From contig NZ_CP167068.1 in the NCBI RefSeq assembly GCF_051055405.1, forward strand, positions 3,100,001-3,164,000: a stretch of DNA of 64,000 bases. Reading direction: 5' to 3'. This DNA comes from Pseudolachnospira sp051055405. GTDB taxonomy: Bacteria; Bacillota; Clostridia; Lachnospirales; Lachnospiraceae. Below are positions 60,154-64,000 of the stretch, in pieces. The notes beneath the pieces were generated by a model that was given only the letters and a program-made list of their open reading frames with translations, did no database searches and was not told the origin of the DNA. The stretch's first letter is position 1. Each line of letters begins with the position of its first letter. The position numbers and the translations under genes were made by a program.

Positions 60154-60567
60154 CTATGACATCTTCAAATTTTCAAGCGCCCGTCCATGCAGCCTAAGAA
60201 TGTGACGCGAAGTATACCCCATTTCCATCGCGATCTGCTCCCAGCTTTTACCCTCCAGATACCGGTATGTAAGCAAATCTTTTTCCCGCTCATCCTCCAC
60301 TGCCTCAATACACCTTTGGACTTTTTGGCAAGCATAAATCCTCTCATATTTGGATGCAATAATTTCCCGTTCGATCTTGTCCACTTGGGCTGCATAATCT
60401 GATAAATCCCTGATATTGGTTCCATGGGGCATCCCGTCATGGATAACGCTCGGTAATATTTTATTCAGCTTCCATTCTCTCAGATGCTGTTCCAGCCGCG
60501 CCACATCACGTTTCGCTTTCTGGTAGGACTTTAAAAACTCCTTTTTCTTTTCATTCTCCTCGTTCAA
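60154..60567 (-). CDS. Phage late transcription regulator, sigma-70 region 4-like (ArpU/DUF1492 type)
   Basis: A 137-residue protein. The C-terminal HTH resembles sigma-70 region 4: DLLTYRYLEGKSWEQIAMEMGYTSRHILRLHGRALENL. The N-terminal part is a charged helical region. Such proteins activate late (packaging and tail) genes. It is the last gene before the missing head module and is followed by a terminator. Confidence 0.85.
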   Translation of the reverse strand: MNEENEKKKEFLKSYQKAKRDVARLEQHLREWKLNKILPSVIHDGMPHGTNIRDLSDYAAQVDKIEREIIASKYERIYACQKVQRCIEAVEDEREKDLLTYRYLEGKSWEQIAMEMGYTSRHILRLHGRALENLKMS

Positions 60568-60620
60568 TTTCTTACCCCCGTTTTAGTATCTAAAGCTTAA
60601 AGCTATAAGTCACGCCGCCA

Positions 60621-61385
60621 TCATACTCTTCCAGACAGTTTTCTTTCTTCCACTGCCAACAAGGCGTCGTAATCCGTATCCCGTTGGTCAAAGTTGTGAA
60701 ACTGGTTCAAAGGTTTATCTTGCAGCAGAGAGTTCTCCAGCTTTTCTGTTAGGCTTTTCAACGGAAACACTCCCTTCCAATCATTCAAGATGGACTGATG
60801 CAAGATCTCAATCTGTTCCTCATGACTTGGCGTAAGCCGATTCAACTTTTCGACCATCAAAGACACCGCCTTTTCCGTCATCGGCGCTTTTATCTGCCTC
60901 CGAAATTCAATAAAATCACAAATAGCATCATTCAACGCCCCGTCCATGCTATATATATTTCTTCCCTTCTTCCCTTCTTGTTTTTCTTTCTTCCTTTTAT
61001 TGCTGGGAATCAATTGGGAATCGATTGGGTCTTGACTGGGTCCTAACTGTGCTTTGTCTGGGGCTTGACTGGGAATTGTCTGATAATCATCGTAGGAAAC
61101 CACCGTAAATACGCTATATTTTGGATACCTTTTGACTGTGAGGTTTTTCGTTTTCGTAAGATTTTTTACCGCCGTCCGAACCTCGTCATATGTAAGCCCC
61201 GTTTCCTCCGCCAGTCTTGAATAAGACGAAACAAAAGAACCTCTTCCTACCGTCTCTCCCTCAAATTTTCCTTCCTGCCAATTCGCTTGCACAATGCAAT
61301 GAAAAAATAACTTAAAGGTATTCAAATTCCGATACCACTCCCAGTCCTTAATGCCACGATAGAATTTTACATAATTTCCATCCAT
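60621..61385 (-). CDS. Phage replication protein with winged-helix N-terminus (DnaD/replisome organiser type)
   Basis: A 254-residue protein. Its N-terminus matches phage replisome organisers (FYRGIKDWEWYRNLNTFKLFFHCI, then GRGSFVSSYSRLAEETGLTYDEVRTAVKNL). A linker rich in Lys/Glu follows, and the C-terminus resembles a helical helicase-loader region. The ATG at 61385 has AAGGAG 7 bases upstream. It overlaps no neighbour and follows the 107-residue HTH gene by 4 bases. Confidence 0.85.
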   Translation of the reverse strand: MDGNYVKFYRGIKDWEWYRNLNTFKLFFHCIVQANWQEGKFEGETVGRGSFVSSYSRLAEETGLTYDEVRTAVKNLTKTKNLTVKRYPKYSVFTVVSYDDYQTIPSQAPDKAQLGPSQDPIDSQLIPSNKRKKEKQEGKKGRNIYSMDGALNDAICDFIEFRRQIKAPMTEKAVSLMVEKLNRLTPSHEEQIEILHQSILNDWKGVFPLKSLTEKLENSLLQDKPLNQFHNFDQRDTDYDALLAVEERKLSGRV

Positions 61386-61389
61386 GCCT

Positions 61390-61713
61390 CTACTCCTTAA
61401 ACAAAGAAAGCTGACCAGGCATGCTCTCTTTCTTCCGACTTCTTCCCTCCATCGCGCGAATTTTATCCAGTATCTCCCCAGCTCGATGATATTCCTGACG
61501 CAAATACGCTTTATAATAAGCTGCATCCTCTGGAAACTTGGGAATGTAATATCCCCCTATAATCGAGTCGGCAATCACCTTTGCTCGACCAGTTTTATTA
61601 ATCTCTGCAATGGCGTCCCTCACGGTCCGCTCACTTACGCCCGCGCAGTCCGCAATCTCGAACCGACTTCTAGCATTCCGGCGGCCAACCGGGATATATG
61701 GCAATAAATCCAT
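61390..61713 (-). CDS. Small phage HTH protein
   Basis: A 107-residue protein with an N-terminal helix-turn-helix (RSRFEIADCAGVSERTVRDAIAEINKTG) and a charged C-terminal part ending in GQLSLFKE. The ATG at 61713 has GGGAGG 7 bases upstream. It lies in the replication module, so it could regulate early genes or assist replication. No closer identity is recognised. Confidence 0.75.
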   Translation of the reverse strand: MDLLPYIPVGRRNARSRFEIADCAGVSERTVRDAIAEINKTGRAKVIADSIIGGYYIPKFPEDAAYYKAYLRQEYHRAGEILDKIRAMEGRSRKKESMPGQLSLFKE

Positions 61714-61812
61714 CCATTTTCCTCCCAACTACTATTTTACTGCATTGACACATCCATTGGCATCAACGCCAACCACTTACTGTTATCACTTCAGACTCAA
61801 CTGGTAACTCCC

Positions 61813-62247
61813 TTACTCCAGCGCTCCCCTCTTGCCTGTAGGATATAGCGCCTCTACTATTTTGGTCCGTTCGACTGGTGTCAAGGTCTCTATTTCCAAT
61901 TTCTTTGCCTCCAAGACCGTCCCTTTAATCAGTAAAGCCATCTCTTTGCTGTTATACTCCCTGGACGGCTTTATAATGGCATAATGAACAAACTCTTTGC
62001 CATCCACATGGCCTGTACCAACTCGGCGGGCATATATATTGCACCGCTTAAGATCAATCTCTGGCAAGGCAGATATTATCGCGGCTCTGCCGCCATCATC
62101 CCGAAGGATTATTCCATATTTGGCCATCAAATCATAATGTACAGAGTCACTGTCACTGTCCAAAGCATCTGCAATTCTACGGCAAAGCGCCCAATGATAA
62201 GCATTGGCTTCCAAAGTACGCTTTCTATATCCAATAACTTTTACCAT
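61813..62247 (-). CDS. Phage recombination-type protein, N-terminally short
   Basis: A 144-residue protein. It has segments typical of a common phage family: YRKRTLEANAYHWALCRRIADAL near the start and SKEMALLIKGTVLEAKKLEIETLTP near the end. In the homologues I recall, about 50 residues precede the first segment; here the ATG is only 7 residues ahead of it and has its own GGAG, so the N-terminal domain is missing. Function in recombination or nuclease activity is suggested only by family context. Confidence 0.65.
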   Translation of the reverse strand: MVKVIGYRKRTLEANAYHWALCRRIADALDSDSDSVHYDLMAKYGIILRDDGGRAAIISALPEIDLKRCNIYARRVGTGHVDGKEFVHYAIIKPSREYNSKEMALLIKGTVLEAKKLEIETLTPVERTKIVEALYPTGKRGALE

Positions 62248-62327
62248 TGCAATTTCTCCGATTTTATCCTATAATAAAAATATCAGCATATCTTTTTGCA
62301 TCGGGCCTTGGTGTTACCGCACCAGGC

Positions 62328-62498
62328 CTATTTTAATTCCAAAAAAGTAACCATTCCCGGCATATCGCAGGGCACCCGAATCGCCACCGGCCGGCATCCC
62401 TCAAAAATAAACGCAACGCCCGTTTTTCGCTCCAAGTCATGGATTTCCTTCAGCGTCATACTCTCCAAGTCCACTTGCTCTCCATAAATCAACTGCAT
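62328..62498 (-). CDS. Small phage early protein, 56 residues
   Basis: It starts MQLIYGEQVDLESM and ends MVTFLELK. GGAGG lies 8 bases ahead of the ATG, inside the end of the preceding small gene, so translation looks coupled. It has no membrane segment and no family I recognise. Position in the early operon is typical for small regulators or host-takeover proteins. Confidence 0.65.
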   Translation of the reverse strand: MQLIYGEQVDLESMTLKEIHDLERKTGVAFIFEGCRPVAIRVPCDMPGMVTFLELK

Positions 62499-62503
62499 CC
62501 CAT

Positions 62504-62662
62504 TTACCTCCCTCGCGCCACCATCGCCGTATTGACAATAAAAAACACCACTCCTAACGCCAACACTCCCGGCGTACTCTTATGAGCTAGTACCAACAAA
62601 ATCGTCAGCCAACCGGCACCGTACAGTAAGGCCAGAAGAGTACCTATTACTTCATGCTTCAT
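62504..62662 (-). CDS. Small phage membrane protein, 52 residues
   Basis: It starts MKHEVIGTLLALLYGAGW and ends NTAMVARGR, with two hydrophobic segments of about 18 residues. AAGGAGGAG lies 6 bases ahead of the ATG. It overlaps the preceding gene by 11 bases and carries the ribosome site of the next one. Function unknown; a membrane-acting early protein is plausible. Confidence 0.65.
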   Translation of the reverse strand: MKHEVIGTLLALLYGAGWLTILLVLAHKSTPGVLALGVVFFIVNTAMVARGR

Positions 62663-62882
62663 AACGTCTCCTCCTTACATACTTCCGCCGTGCCTGCTCT
62701 TTTTGAAGCTGTTTTTGCCGCCACTGCTCAAACTTCTCCGTATCAATCAAAAACTTTCCGCCTCCCACAGTTCGAGTAGCAAAATCCTGCCCCTCCGCAT
62801 GGCAAGCCGCTTTCATATCGTCCCGCCCGAAACCAATCTTTACAAGCTCTGTGATTGACATCACCGCCTTAGGATATTGCAT
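62652..62882 (-). CDS. Phage excisionase-like small DNA-binding protein
   Basis: A 76-residue basic protein. MSITELVKIGFGRDDMKAA and the wing-like FATRTVGGGKFLIDTEKFEQW resemble Xis/MerR-type winged helices found as excisionases in Firmicute phages. The C-terminus is highly basic. AAGGAGG lies 11 bases upstream. It would bind att DNA or an early operator. Confidence 0.68.
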   Translation of the reverse strand: MQYPKAVMSITELVKIGFGRDDMKAACHAEGQDFATRTVGGGKFLIDTEKFEQWRQKQLQKEQARRKYVRRRRYEA

Positions 62883-62932
62883 TACAAACTCACCTCCTTA
62901 TTTCATCGATTCACTTTTGTTATCTCCCCTTC

Positions 62933-63085
62933 CTATTCCACATCCACAAAATACTCCTCCTCTGTTTTATTTTTTTCCGCAGCTTTCGATTCCGCATACC
63001 CAAGAAAATACCCCTTCTCAAACGCATCCATTTTCGGTAAAGCTTTATCAATTGTCTTAAGGATCTTCTTTTCATTCTCGTTCAC
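62933..63085 (-). CDS. Small conserved phage early protein, 50 residues
   Basis: It starts (GTG) with NENEKKILKTIDKALPKM and continues DAFEKGYFLGYAESKA, a pattern I recall from many Firmicute phages next to the repressor. AAAGGAGG lies 8 bases ahead of the GTG. It is the first gene of the early leftward operon. Function unknown. Confidence 0.7.
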   Translation of the reverse strand: MNENEKKILKTIDKALPKMDAFEKGYFLGYAESKAAEKNKTEEEYFVDVE

Positions 63086-63118
63086 GCAATGACCTCCTTT
63101 GTTGTTGTCTTTGAATAC

Positions 63119-63147
63119 ATTATAATATTCTTAGAATACCATGTCAA
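63119..63147 (-). promoter_or_regulatory. Early leftward phage promoter with operators
   Basis: TTGACA (63142-63147) and TATAAT (63119-63124) with 17 bases between make a full consensus promoter. TATTC-TTA-GAATA (63125-63137) lies within it, and a second half-conserved copy, TATTC-TAT-GAAAA, at 63158-63170. These are the probable repressor operators. Confidence 0.85.
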
Positions 63148-63178
63148 GCGCTTTTTGTATTCTATGAAAACTTTTTGG

Positions 63179-63207
63179 TTGACTTTTTTAATCTTTTTTG
63201 CTATTAT
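63179..63207 (+). promoter_or_regulatory. Repressor promoter
   Basis: TTGACT (63179-63184) and TATTAT (63202-63207) are 17 bases apart, just ahead of the repressor ATG at 63226. Confidence 0.75.
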
Positions 63208-63225
63208 CTACTCAGGAGGTAAAAT

Positions 63226-63591
63226 ATGAATACTCGAATAAAAGAACTAAGAAAATATCTTGGTCTTACTCTTGAAGAATTCGGAAAAAGGCTTGGCGTA
63301 ACCAAAGCAGCCATCTCAAATATAGAAAATGGAAACAGAAATGTAACGGATCAGATGGTCATTTCCATATGCCGTGAATTTGATGTTAACGAAGAATGGA
63401 TTCGATATGGAAACGGCGAAATGATTCGGCAAAGAAACCGAAGCGAAACCATCATTGATTTCTCCGCCGACCTTTTAAAAGAAGAAGACGAATCCTTTAA
63501 AAAGAAACTCATTGAAGCCTTAGCCGTTTTAAATGAATCAGAATGGGAAGTTTTAGAAAAATTAGCTCTAAAACTCACAAAAAAAGACTAG
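63226..63591 (+). CDS. cI-like XRE-family phage repressor
   Basis: A 121-residue protein. The N-terminal HTH is typical XRE: RIKELRKYLGLTLEEFGKRLGVTKAAISNIENGNRNVTDQM. The C-terminal part is charged and helical and lacks the usual LexA-type peptidase, so induction by RecA-driven self-cleavage is unlikely. AGGAGG lies ahead of the ATG. It faces the early operon and shares a control region with it. Confidence 0.93.
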   Translation: MNTRIKELRKYLGLTLEEFGKRLGVTKAAISNIENGNRNVTDQMVISICREFDVNEEWIRYGNGEMIRQRNRSETIIDFSADLLKEEDESFKKKLIEALAVLNESEWEVLEKLALKLTKKD

Positions 63592-63608
63592 GGGATTTCC
63601 CCTAGTCT
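63585..63608 (-). terminator. Terminator overlapping the repressor stop codon
   Basis: An 11-bp perfect stem (AGACTAGGGGA / TCCCCTAGTCT) with a two-base loop and seven T residues on the minus strand. It ends the small leftward gene at 63602; the repressor's TAG lies within the stem. Confidence 0.75.
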
Positions 63609-63712
63609 AAATACCGCTTAATAAACCGATATATGTATTCCAATTTTTTAAAATCCGTCACTTTTAAAACAAGGTCAATAATAGCTTTTTGCAGTTTTCG
63701 AAAATCCTCCAT
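63602..63712 (-). CDS. Small protein, 36 residues, convergent with the repressor
   Basis: It starts MEDFRKLQKAIIDLVLKV and ends KRYLD. AAAGGAG lies 8 bases ahead of the ATG. The frame stays open further upstream to a TAG near 63844, so a longer product from the ATG of MIRRLKAYIS is possible but lacks a ribosome site. I recognise no family. The pair may be part of the lysogeny control. Confidence 0.55.
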   Translation of the reverse strand: MEDFRKLQKAIIDLVLKVTDFKKLEYIYRFIKRYLD

Positions 63713-64000
63713 GTAGTGCTCTCCTTTTAGCTCTTGAGAAATATATGCTTTCAATCTTCTTATCATCGTAATATCATAATGAACAAAAGAAAGCGATACA
63801 TATTCAAACCTACGCTTCCGTAAATATTTGAGAGCCCTCTACAAAACTATCAGATCTTGTTATATACATTACCACAGCTTTCGTTTCACAACAATAATTA
63901 TAGTTTTAATCCGCTTTTTTCTAACATTTTCTCCTGCAAGAAAAGAAAAGGCCAACCAGACACATTATGATGTCGGTAAAGAAGTACGATCCACCATCGA
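63713..64000. other. Right-edge sequence, mostly uninterpretable
   Basis: AT-rich sequence without a complete gene. On the plus strand the last 65 bases resemble the C-terminal part of DinD/BRO-like proteins; on the minus strand only an open continuation of the small gene at 63602 is seen. Confidence 0.5.
63936..64000 (+). pseudogene. Possible DinD-like protein fragment at the window edge
   Basis: The translated segment EKANQTHYDVGKEVRSTI resembles the conserved C-terminal region of DNA-damage-inducible protein D and related phage antirepressors, as I recall them. The upstream open frame lacks a start codon and recognisable sequence, so this is either a broken copy or a gene with an unseen start. 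Confidence 0.35.

Larger units (their letters stand above)
49055..64000. mobile_element. Prophage-like element, head genes absent, right end outside the window
   Basis: From right to left: cI-like repressor, early genes, replication protein, late sigma-like regulator, scaffold-like protein, tail tube, chaperones, tape measure, Dit, Tal, fibre, lysins and holin, all on the minus strand except the repressor. Terminase, portal, major capsid and connector genes are missing between 58855 and 60154. The integrase must lie beyond 64000 or be lost. Confidence 0.88.

Overview
The window looks like a chromosomal segment of a spore-forming, low-to-mid GC Firmicute of the Clostridia, most likely a gut Lachnospiraceae-type organism. 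The evidence is a spoIIID/mbl sporulation and cell-shape neighbourhood, strong AGGAGG ribosome-binding sites throughout, many solute-transport operons of the TTT, TRAP, peptide ABC and ECF types, and a Firmicute-type siphoprophage. No 16S rRNA or intact tRNA is present, so no species can be named.

Positions 1-22750 form a catabolic and transport island read almost entirely from the minus strand, with two GntR regulators, a LysR and a ROK regulator. It holds (a) an MFS exporter plus a serine beta-lactamase-like hydrolase; (b) a seven-gene operon of two cupins, a divergent shikimate-dehydrogenase-like protein, a divergent type II dehydroquinase-like protein and a complete tripartite tricarboxylate transporter (TctC, TctB, TctA); and (c) an AbrB-type membrane protein, a type-B carboxylesterase, a complete oligopeptide-type ABC transporter and, beyond a terminator, a second type-B carboxylesterase. 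A tandem 14-bp repeat array overlaps the promoter of (c), facing the ROK gene. The likely job is import and hydrolysis of esterified organic acids, perhaps quinate- or shikimate-like compounds, but this is inference.

Positions 22751-48841 carry mainly housekeeping genes with small accessory operons. They are: a macro-domain protein beside a VWA protein; an ABM-fold protein; comFC, recD2 and mbl; a CmpB-type membrane protein; spoIIID; an SDR/TIM-barrel epimerase operon; a LysR gene; a TatD-linked radical SAM protein with a pyridoxal kinase and an ECF S component; phosphatidylethanolamine synthesis (pssA, psd) with a YbhN-type membrane protein; a HIT protein; a MarR operon divergent from an ftsH paralogue; and a TRAP transporter operon framed by an MBL-fold hydrolase and an alpha/beta hydrolase under a divergent LysR.

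Positions 49055-64000 are a prophage-like element that runs off the right edge. A tRNA-Lys(CTT) anticodon-arm remnant marks the probable left attachment site. Reading leftward from the cI-like repressor are early genes, replication protein, late sigma-like regulator, scaffold-like protein, tail tube, tail chaperones, tape measure, Dit, Tal, fibre, two lysins and holin. No terminase, portal, major capsid or head-tail connector genes lie between the late regulator and the tail tube, although the tail and lysis genes are almost all open. This layout fits either a defective prophage or a siphovirus-derived tailocin, and it is the most interesting feature of the window.
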